64,000 nucleotides of DNA from positions 562,001 to 626,000 of the forward strand of contig NC_013501.1 of assembly GCF_000024845.1 (NCBI RefSeq). The letters run 5' to 3'. The translations under genes were made by a program, and so were the position numbers. Numbering within the stretch: position 1 is the first letter of the stretch; the number at the start of each line of letters is the position of its first letter. Source of the DNA: Rhodothermus marinus DSM 4252. Lineage in GTDB: Bacteria; Bacteroidota; Rhodothermia; Rhodothermales; Rhodothermaceae. This document shows, piece after piece, positions 25,700 through 35,092 of the stretch. The notes under the pieces are model-generated. The model searched no databases. It was not told where the DNA came from and saw only the letters and a program-made list of their open reading frames with translations.

Positions 25700-25720
25700 A
25701 AAATAGGCAGTGTTTTTTTG

Positions 25721-28057
<2,337 letters not shown>

Positions 28058-29047
28058 TCATCTGTGGGCAAGTGCAGCGGGAGGGAGCAGCCGGCGAAAC
28101 AGGCCGGAAGGGCCGGCCAGGTAGAGCCAGTTTCCCCGGCGATCCAGGCGTGTGATCGGCTCGTCGGGCAGAGCGAGGCTGGCTGGCGAAAGCGGCCGGG
28201 CCAGGTCGTATTCCATCACGCGCAGCTCCCGGAGACCCCCGTGCGTATCGAAATGCGGCAGTTCGCGTAGCCAGACGAGTCCATCGTCCGTGGCCAGCAG
28301 GTAGCCGGACTCCGGCAGGTCCACCACGTCGTGGATGCGGTTGCCCGGGTGGCCGAGGTAGGCAAATTCGACGGGGTGATCTACTTCGTCGACCGGAAAG
28401 AAGCTCACGGCCTCGCTCATGATCACCCAGAGCCCCTCAGGCAATGCAACGAGCCGTTCGACGATGTTGTCGGGCAAACCGTGGTTGGCCGTGCCTTCTT
28501 CCGAATAGACCAGCCAGCCGTCGGATGTCTGTCGGAACAGGCCGATACCGGTTCCCACCCATACGGTGCCGTCGGTCGTGGTGGCCAGCGCGTACACCGG
28601 CGCAGCGGCCAGCACCGGTCGCCAGCTCGTGTCGGCGCGCAGGAAGACGCCATGCTGCGCGGTACCAACCCAGAGACGCTGCTGTGCGTCCAGTGTCAGG
28701 GTGGTCACCGAAGGGAAACGATTCAGCGCCGGAAGCGGAACGCGTTCAGGTTGGGCCGTCGGTGCCGTTAGCCGCACCAGACCCGCCCCGGTGCCCAGCC
28801 AGAGGACGCCTTCCGGATCGACGACCCCGCCCTGCACAGCCGCGGGCAGTATCCAGCGATGGATCGGGCGCTTGTCGCGCAGCCACCATAGCACCTTGCC
28901 TCCGCCCAGCAGCCAGCCGTCGTACCAGGGGAGCAGTACGGTGGGCGGCTCGGGAAGCGATGCGGGCAGCGTGACCGTGACGGGTTGCGTCGTGCGGCAC
29001 CCGGCCACCACCAGCAGCACCATCCAGAGGAGCGCGCGGGGCGTCAT
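28058..29047 (-). CDS. Beta-propeller lipoprotein
   Basis: 329 residues. Lipobox VVAGC in MTPRALLWMVLLVVAGC. Repeated blades of the two-component-regulator-propeller kind are visible: GVLWLGTGAGLVRL, QRLWVGTAQHGVFL, GTVWVGTGIGLFRQ and GLWVIMSEAVSFF. It is probably an envelope protein sensing or binding a ligand. It stands alone, with no kinase fused or adjacent. Its stop abuts the stop of the P-type ATPase gene. Confidence 0.8.
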   Translation of the reverse strand: MTPRALLWMVLLVVAGCRTTQPVTVTLPASLPEPPTVLLPWYDGWLLGGGKVLWWLRDKRPIHRWILPAAVQGGVVDPEGVLWLGTGAGLVRLTAPTAQPERVPLPALNRFPSVTTLTLDAQQRLWVGTAQHGVFLRADTSWRPVLAAAPVYALATTTDGTVWVGTGIGLFRQTSDGWLVYSEEGTANHGLPDNIVERLVALPEGLWVIMSEAVSFFPVDEVDHPVEFAYLGHPGNRIHDVVDLPESGYLLATDDGLVWLRELPHFDTHGGLRELRVMEYDLARPLSPASLALPDEPITRLDRRGNWLYLAGPSGLFRRLLPPAALAHR

Positions 29048-29174
29048 AGCAGCTCGGTTTTTTTCTCACGGGGAAGTACGGATGGCTTGAAGCGTCCTGA
29101 AACATGCAGCGTGCAGTTTCCGGTGCTGCGAGTTTAGCATGCACAGACCGATCGGACAAGCCGCTGCCATCGGT

Positions 29175-29225
29175 TTAACGATTTGACTACCGTCTGCTAA
29201 CGGATCGCTAACGGCCTCCTAACAC
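29175..29225 (+). promoter_or_regulatory. Five 11-bp-spaced direct repeats, Pho-box-like array
   Basis: Heptamers recur every 11 bases: TTAACGA (29175), ACTACCG (29186), CTAACGG (29197), CTAACGG (29208) and CTAACAC (29219), each followed by a four-base spacer. PhoB/PhoP-type winged-helix regulators bind direct repeats with this 11-base period. The array ends 68 bases before the alkaline phosphatase ATG. A weak TAGGTTGC element (29245-29252) could be the promoter core. The heptamer differs from the E. coli CTGTCAT but resembles the TTAACA of Bacillus. Confidence 0.6.
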
Positions 29226-29293
29226 CCGTTTTGCAGCAGTGCTGTAGGTTGCGGGCACCGGAAACACCGTTCACCCAACCTTCCACAAGCCCT

Positions 29294-31324
29294 ATGAGAC
29301 GCACGTTACAATGGGCCCTGATGCTGTTGCTCTGCCTGCCGGCGAGCCTGACGGCCCAGACCCGCAAGCATGTGATCCTGTACATCGGCGACGGCCACGG
29401 CATTGCGCCGCGCACGGCCACGCGGATGGCGCTCGGACAGGGACGGCCCGGTAGTCGCTTCAGCGACGAACCCAACTTTCATCTACTGGCGCAGGACCGC
29501 CTGCGCTACAACGCCATGGTGACCACCCACTCGCTCAACTCGTGGATTACCGACTCGGCGCCGGGCGCCTCGGTCTATGCCGTGGGCAAGCGCGGTAAGA
29601 TCGACAACGAGTTTATTTCGCTCGATCCGGAGACGTTTGAGCCGCTGGAAACCATCCTGGAGGCGGCCAAAAAGGCCGGTTATGCGGTGGGCCTGGTGAC
29701 CACGACGCGCGTAACGCACGCCACGCCGGCCGCCTTCGCCGCGCACATCTGGAATCGGGATCTGGAAGACTATATTGCCGCGCAGTACCTGTCTTCCAGC
29801 CAGGAAGAATACGAGGCCATTTTCAACGCCGGCCCCGGCTACGATCCGGCCCGCGACTGGGTGCTGCCCGAGCCCAAAGTGGGGGTGGAGATCGACGTGA
29901 TTCTGGGCGGTGGCGCCCGCCACTTTCTGCCGCGTAACAATCCCGACGTGAACGGCAACGCCACGGTGCGCGACCGCAACGGCCAGCCCATCACCGATGG
30001 CAACGGCCAGCCGGTGGTGCTGAGCGGCCGCCGCAGCGACAACGTGGATCTGATCGAGATCGCGAAGGATCGGGGCTACGTGTACGTCAACAGCCGTGAT
30101 GCGCTGCTGGGCATTCTGGACCGCCTGGACGAGTTCTCTCCGGAGAACGACGCCAAACTGCTGGGCCTCTTCAGCAGCTCGCACCGCAGCTACGAGGCCG
30201 AGCGCCAGCAGCTCTATCCGTGGGAGCCGGCCCTCTGGGAGATGACCATGGTGGCCATCGAAGTGCTCAAACGCAAAAGCGACAAAGGCTTCTTCCTGGT
30301 GGTCGAGGGCGGTCGCATCGATCATCTGGAGCACGCCAACGCAGGCGGCATCGGCTACGAGGGCGATCGGTACACTGTCGTGGCCGATGTCGAGGCGATC
30401 ATTGCCGACGACGTCTACGGGGGCGGAACGGATCGACTGGCCGGCGTCTATGGCTCGGATTATATGATCAAAGAAGTGCTGGACTTCGACTATGCCATCG
30501 AAGAGGGGTTGAACTTCATGAACGACGCCACCGCAGGGCAGACCCTGATCCTGAGCACCTCCGACCATGAATGTGGCGGCTTTACGGTGGTCGGGTTGCA
30601 CGATGCCGAAGACGCGCAGGGGAACGGCACGTTGATTCGCACCTATGCCCGCCAGCCCGAAAAGACCGACGGCCAGTTTACGCCCGTTCCGGAAAACATC
30701 GACCGTGGCGATGATGAAATCGGTGGCTGGTTTCCGGAGTACGAACTGGTGGAGTTTCAGGGCAAATTGTGGCCCGAGCCGGCCGGACCGAACGCCCGGC
30801 GTATCGTGATCGCCTATGGCTCGAACCCGCTCGTCAACGGCAACGGCGGTACGATCGGCACCACGCCGGGCAACCACACGCCGCAGGACGTGTGGGTCGG
30901 CGCCGACGACAACGTGGACGGGGCGTTTGCCAGCCGTATCACCGGCCGCGGGCTGCTCGACAATACGGACCTGTTCCCGATTATGCGGGACTTTCTGGGC
31001 GTGACCACCACCAGCAACGAGCGGCTGCCGGACGAGAAGCGGTCCGGGCTGGGTGCCGTGGAGGCTTATCCGAATCCGTTTGGTGAAAAGCTGGCCGTGA
31101 CGCTGGCGATCGATCGGCCGCAGACGGTCAGCCTCGAGGTGTACAATGCGCTCGGCCAGCGCGTGCGCGTGCTGCAGCCGTCGGCGCAGCTGACGCCGGG
31201 CACGCATACGATTGCCTGGGACGGACGGGACGACACGGGTGCCAGCGTCGCGTCGGGACTCTATCTGGTGGTGGCCCGTAGCGGCGAACAGGTCGTCTCG
31301 CGTCAGGTCGTACGTATTCGCTGA
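29294..31324 (+). CDS. Secreted alkaline phosphatase with C-terminal sorting domain
   Basis: 676 residues from the ATG at 29294, opening on a signal peptide ending LTAQ. Releases phosphate from organic phosphomonoesters outside the inner membrane. The alkaline phosphatase superfamily is shown by ILYIGDGHG (metal Asp at 33), the nucleophile region WITDSAPGAS (Ser 88), VEGGRIDHLEHAN and STSDHECGG. About 150 residues between these hold a family-specific insert. The last 85 residues (AYPNPFGEKL, then VYNALGQRVRVL, ending VVRIR) are a type A sorting domain of type IX secretion. The Pho-box-like array upstream fits phosphate-starvation control. Confidence 0.9.
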   Translation: MRRTLQWALMLLLCLPASLTAQTRKHVILYIGDGHGIAPRTATRMALGQGRPGSRFSDEPNFHLLAQDRLRYNAMVTTHSLNSWITDSAPGASVYAVGKRGKIDNEFISLDPETFEPLETILEAAKKAGYAVGLVTTTRVTHATPAAFAAHIWNRDLEDYIAAQYLSSSQEEYEAIFNAGPGYDPARDWVLPEPKVGVEIDVILGGGARHFLPRNNPDVNGNATVRDRNGQPITDGNGQPVVLSGRRSDNVDLIEIAKDRGYVYVNSRDALLGILDRLDEFSPENDAKLLGLFSSSHRSYEAERQQLYPWEPALWEMTMVAIEVLKRKSDKGFFLVVEGGRIDHLEHANAGGIGYEGDRYTVVADVEAIIADDVYGGGTDRLAGVYGSDYMIKEVLDFDYAIEEGLNFMNDATAGQTLILSTSDHECGGFTVVGLHDAEDAQGNGTLIRTYARQPEKTDGQFTPVPENIDRGDDEIGGWFPEYELVEFQGKLWPEPAGPNARRIVIAYGSNPLVNGNGGTIGTTPGNHTPQDVWVGADDNVDGAFASRITGRGLLDNTDLFPIMRDFLGVTTTSNERLPDEKRSGLGAVEAYPNPFGEKLAVTLAIDRPQTVSLEVYNALGQRVRVLQPSAQLTPGTHTIAWDGRDDTGASVASGLYLVVARSGEQVVSRQVVRIR

Positions 31325-31344
31325 GCTTTGCCGGTTTGACGAAC

Positions 31345-31384
31345 AAAGGGGACGGCTCATGCCGAGCCGTCCCCTTTCTTTTTT
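31345..31384. terminator. Strong terminator between convergent genes
   Basis: A perfect 14-bp stem, AAAGGGGACGGCTC (31345-31358) and GAGCCGTCCCCTTT (31364-31377), with a five-base loop, followed by CTTTTTT on the plus strand. It lies between the convergent phosphatase and GH9 genes. The A-rich flank on the other side is short, so it is stronger in the plus direction. Confidence 0.9.
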
Positions 31385-31397
31385 GCAGCGCTTCGGA

Positions 31398-33227
31398 CTA
31401 CCATGCGTGCGGCAGGGCGATGGCATACAGGTACCAGGCGGCGTGCGGCAGCCACTGTTCGGTCCAGCGCCAGTCGGTGTCCTGCCCCGTGACGGCATAG
31501 CCCAGATTGTAGGCGATGCCGCCCGGTCCTTCCAGGCCGCCCGTGATGCCGTTGCTGATGCCGCCGGGGGCGTTCGTGTAGGCGTAGCTGTTGAAGAACA
31601 GGTACTCCGGGTTGTTGCGTCCCACGCCCTTGAGCATGCACACGTCGTACGGATTGCGGCCGAGAATCCAGTGCAACTGATCCCATGCGTACTGTTGAAG
31701 CGCCCGGTAAAAAGCCGTGTCGGCGGCAAAATAGGGGGCGGCCATGCGTGCGGCGGCCGCCAGTGAAGCCAGCCGGGCATTTTCGCCCTGCCACCAGGGG
31801 GCGGCTTCCGTGTTGTGGGGGAAGAAGAAGGCGCTGTAGCGGCGGCCGGTGGTGTCCTGCACGAGCTGGCGGGCGTAGCCGAAAGGATTGACGACTTCGC
31901 GGGTGATCGCCAGTTCGAAGCGCAGGGAGCGCCGGACCACCTCCAGCACGGCTGCATGCCGACTCGAATCGGCCACGGTCAGGTAGTTGAGCAGGCTGAC
32001 CACGGGCAGCCCGGCATCGGAGGGATGAAAGAACGGTCGGTCGGTGTCGTCGGCCCGCCAGTAATCCGAATAGGATTCCCATGCCGTGAGGCGCGCCATC
32101 AGGCGGTCGGCCCGACGATCGGCGGCCTCGCGGTAGTGCGGGTTGCCGGTGGCCCGGTACAGCTCGGTGGCGGCCAGCAGTGCGCTGTAGTCGTCGAGAA
32201 TGTTCTCTCGTCCGTCGTTGGTGAGCTGCCGGTTGTGCTGCTCCAGAAAGGCAAAGGCTGCCTCAGCCGCCTGCAGGTAGGTAGCCTGGTCGAAGTCGCC
32301 ATGCACGGGCAGCGTGCTCGCCCGCGCCAGTGCGGCGATGGCCAGTCCGCCCCCGGCCCGGTAGCTGACGTCGTACAGGGCGATCGAGTCGTTCACGGCC
32401 AGCACCTGCTCCTGCTTGGTGCGGGTGGTCGCATCGGCCAGCGCATAGGCAGCCCGGGTGGCCGCAATCACACGATCTTCCGGACGCTTTTCCGGGCCGG
32501 GTGCCGCCACCGACCGGAAGAACGAGCCATACGGATCGCGCATGCGCACAAGGAAGTCCGCTCCATAGAGGGCTTCGTCAAGCGCTCGGATGCGGTACTG
32601 GTGAAAGTTGGGGTCGTTGCGCTCGGTAAGCAGCCGGTACGTTTCCAGCAGAGCCCAGACGACCAGCGGGGTCTGCTGTGGATTGAAGTAGGTGGAAAAA
32701 GACAGATGCGAGAGGTGTTTGCCGTAGTCGCCCGTGGCGTCGTACCAGCCGCCGTGGACATCCACGCACCCTTTCCGGAAGCCCCCTTCGAAGGGCCGGC
32801 AGCGATCGGCCCGGTCGTAGCGTCCCGAGCTTCGCTGGCTTTTGAAGTAGAAGAGCACGTCCGAGAGCGTCCGGCGCTCCAGCAGGTTTTCGCGCAGCTC
32901 GAAGGGGAAAGAGGTCACCGGGCCCTGCTTCGTCTCGCAGCGCAGCCGGTAGAAACCCGGCGCGGTCACGTCCGAAAAGTCCAGCCGCCAGAAATACCAG
33001 GCCGGCCAGTCGGCCACGCGCCCGAGCGGCTCCGGCATGAGGGAAGCCACCGGCTCCGGGGCGTTTTCTCGATAGAGCGCACAGGTGGTCGGCTGCAGTG
33101 AGGCCGGCCCCTGCAACAGTGCCTGCTTGGGGCCGTGGATTTCGTAGCCCACATGGTCGGTCAGAATGCGCGGCGTGAAGGTGGTATCGAGGACAATTCC
33201 GAAAATCAGGAGCAGGGCAAGCAGCAT
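31398..33227 (-). CDS. Glycoside hydrolase family 9 (endoglucanase-type)
   Basis: 609 residues. Inverting hydrolysis of beta-1,4-glucan. A signal peptide (MLLALLLIFGIVLDTTF) is followed by an N-terminal Ig-like CelD_N domain (about 20-110) and the (alpha/alpha)6 GH9 catalytic domain. GGWYDATGDYGKH holds the two catalytic aspartates (D163, D167), and E590 in TEQWLPHAAW is the likely proton donor. LGRNPYDVCMLKGVG and NNPEYLFFNSYAYTNAPGG fit the typical GH9 end section. It is probably periplasmic or secreted, since no sorting domain follows. GH115 and GH3 genes nearby point to plant polysaccharide use. Confidence 0.88.
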   Translation of the reverse strand: MLLALLLIFGIVLDTTFTPRILTDHVGYEIHGPKQALLQGPASLQPTTCALYRENAPEPVASLMPEPLGRVADWPAWYFWRLDFSDVTAPGFYRLRCETKQGPVTSFPFELRENLLERRTLSDVLFYFKSQRSSGRYDRADRCRPFEGGFRKGCVDVHGGWYDATGDYGKHLSHLSFSTYFNPQQTPLVVWALLETYRLLTERNDPNFHQYRIRALDEALYGADFLVRMRDPYGSFFRSVAAPGPEKRPEDRVIAATRAAYALADATTRTKQEQVLAVNDSIALYDVSYRAGGGLAIAALARASTLPVHGDFDQATYLQAAEAAFAFLEQHNRQLTNDGRENILDDYSALLAATELYRATGNPHYREAADRRADRLMARLTAWESYSDYWRADDTDRPFFHPSDAGLPVVSLLNYLTVADSSRHAAVLEVVRRSLRFELAITREVVNPFGYARQLVQDTTGRRYSAFFFPHNTEAAPWWQGENARLASLAAAARMAAPYFAADTAFYRALQQYAWDQLHWILGRNPYDVCMLKGVGRNNPEYLFFNSYAYTNAPGGISNGITGGLEGPGGIAYNLGYAVTGQDTDWRWTEQWLPHAAWYLYAIALPHAW

Positions 33228-33364
33228 GGTTCTCTGAGGGTTTGATTGGCTACCGGGAAAGAATAGGGCCGTTCGGGGTGCGGTGCAATGCGACAGGACT
33301 GTGGGAGCGGTCTCAATTTTAGCCCGTGAGTTCGTGGCCGGGTTGTCCGGATGGATGTACGGGC

Positions 33365-34996
33365 TCAGTCCCGGCGCGGTGCCGTTTGCTCAGAACGCGA
33401 TGTGTCGTTCGGGTCGTGGGTGTGAAGGTCGGGCACGTAGCGGCGAACCAGTGCGACGAAGTCCCGAAGCTGCGCGTTTACCCAGGCGCTGTCGCGTCCC
33501 AGTTCGGCGGCGAGCCGACGGGCCACGGCCGGCGCCGCTTCGAGCGCGGCGGCTGCGTCCAGAAACAGCGCCCGCGTGCGCCGGGCCAGCACGTCTTCGA
33601 CAGTGCGGGCCATTTCGTAGCGCGCAGCCCAGACGACTTCGACCATGCGATAGGGCAGCCGGGGATGCAGCGGAGCCGCCAGTTCGGGTTCGGCTTCCAT
33701 GAGTCGGCGCAGGTGCCGGGCGTCGGTGCCGTAGACGTGCCATGGATCGGCCACATTGACGTGCCGCGTGGCACCGTGCAGGCGTAGCGTGGCGGTGGGC
33801 GAAGTGCGGTGCGGCAGACCGCCCACCTCCAGCGCCCGGTCCACCGTCTCCTCGGCCATGAGCCGGTAGGTGGTCCACTTCCCACCCGTGACGGTCACCA
33901 GCCCTCGGCGGGAGACCAGAAGCACATGTTCACGCGATAGATGGGCCGTGTCTTCCTGCATCCCGCCGCGCTGTACCAGCGGCCGGAGTCCGGCAAAGAC
34001 GGCGCGGATGTCGGCTCGGGTGGGAGCCGGCTCCAGGTAGCGGCCGGCGTGCGTCAGCAGGTAGGTGATTTCCTCCTCGGTGGGCAGGGGCTCCAGCTCG
34101 GGATTCGGCACCGGCTCGTCGGTGGTGCCCAGCAGCACCTGTCCGTGCCAGGGGATCACGAACAGCACGCGGCCGTCGTCGGTGCGGGGAATGAGCAGGG
34201 CCGCTTCGCCCGGCAGAAAGCGTCGGGGCAGGACCAGATGTACGCCCTGGCTGGGTACGATGAGCGGGGTGGCGTTCGGGTTGTCCATACGGCGCACGGT
34301 GTCGGCGAAGACGCCCGTTGCGTTGACGATCACACGTCCCCGCACTTCGAAGCGCTCGCCCGAATCCAGATCGCGCACGACGACGCCTTCCAGGTGCGAC
34401 CGCGTGCCCATCAGCGCCTCGACGGGCATGTAGTTGAGCACGACGGCACCGTGCTCGGCGGCCGTCCAGGCCAGATGCACTAGCAGCCGGGCGTCGTCGA
34501 ACTGACCGTCGGGGTAGGCCAGGCCGCCCCGCAGATGATTTTGCCGAAGCGTTGGCAGCAGGGCATGCGTCTCGACGGCGTCGAGGCGGCGAGTCAGCCC
34601 CAGTCGGCCTTTGCCGGCCAGACGATCGTAGAGCCAGAGTCCGATGCCGTAGAAGGGCCGCTCCCACCAGCGGTAGCAGGGCACCACGAACAGGCGCGGC
34701 CAGACCAGGTGCGGCGCATTGTGGCGGAGCCGGGCACGTTCACGGAGCGCCTCGCGCACCAGCCCCAGATCGCCCTCACGCAGGTAGCGCACGCCGCCGT
34801 GGATGAGCTTCGTGCTCCGGCTCGAAGTGCCTTTGCCGAAGTCGTGTTGCTCGAAAAGCACCGTACGAAAGCCTCGGGCGGCTGCATCCAGCGCCACTCC
34901 CAGCCCCGTAGCCCCTCCTCCAATAATGAGCACATCCCACTGTTCTTGCTTGCGCAGGCGCTCCAGAAAAGCTTCTCGATGCAGAAGAGGTTGCAT
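33365..34996 (-). CDS. glpD: FAD-dependent glycerol-3-phosphate dehydrogenase
   Basis: 543 residues from the ATG at 34996; a GTG at 35050 would add 18 residues. Oxidises sn-glycerol 3-phosphate to dihydroxyacetone phosphate and passes electrons to quinone at the inner membrane. FAD-binding DVLIIGGGATGLG is at about 21-33, and TSSRSTKLIHGGVRYL and VTGGKWTTYR are hallmark GlpD segments. The C-terminal DAO_C domain is present. No glpF or glpK lies next to it. The start is divergent from the GH115 gene, with about 96 bases between. Confidence 0.93.
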   Translation of the reverse strand: MQPLLHREAFLERLRKQEQWDVLIIGGGATGLGVALDAAARGFRTVLFEQHDFGKGTSSRSTKLIHGGVRYLREGDLGLVREALRERARLRHNAPHLVWPRLFVVPCYRWWERPFYGIGLWLYDRLAGKGRLGLTRRLDAVETHALLPTLRQNHLRGGLAYPDGQFDDARLLVHLAWTAAEHGAVVLNYMPVEALMGTRSHLEGVVVRDLDSGERFEVRGRVIVNATGVFADTVRRMDNPNATPLIVPSQGVHLVLPRRFLPGEAALLIPRTDDGRVLFVIPWHGQVLLGTTDEPVPNPELEPLPTEEEITYLLTHAGRYLEPAPTRADIRAVFAGLRPLVQRGGMQEDTAHLSREHVLLVSRRGLVTVTGGKWTTYRLMAEETVDRALEVGGLPHRTSPTATLRLHGATRHVNVADPWHVYGTDARHLRRLMEAEPELAAPLHPRLPYRMVEVVWAARYEMARTVEDVLARRTRALFLDAAAALEAAPAVARRLAAELGRDSAWVNAQLRDFVALVRRYVPDLHTHDPNDTSRSEQTAPRRD

Positions 34997-35092
34997 GCAG
35001 TCAGGGTAGAGCCGACTCGCAGGGATCCCTTTTTCAGAAAGATCTTCCACCGGTAGGGAATTACCCGGTTCCGCAGGTCTCTATCTAAAAAC

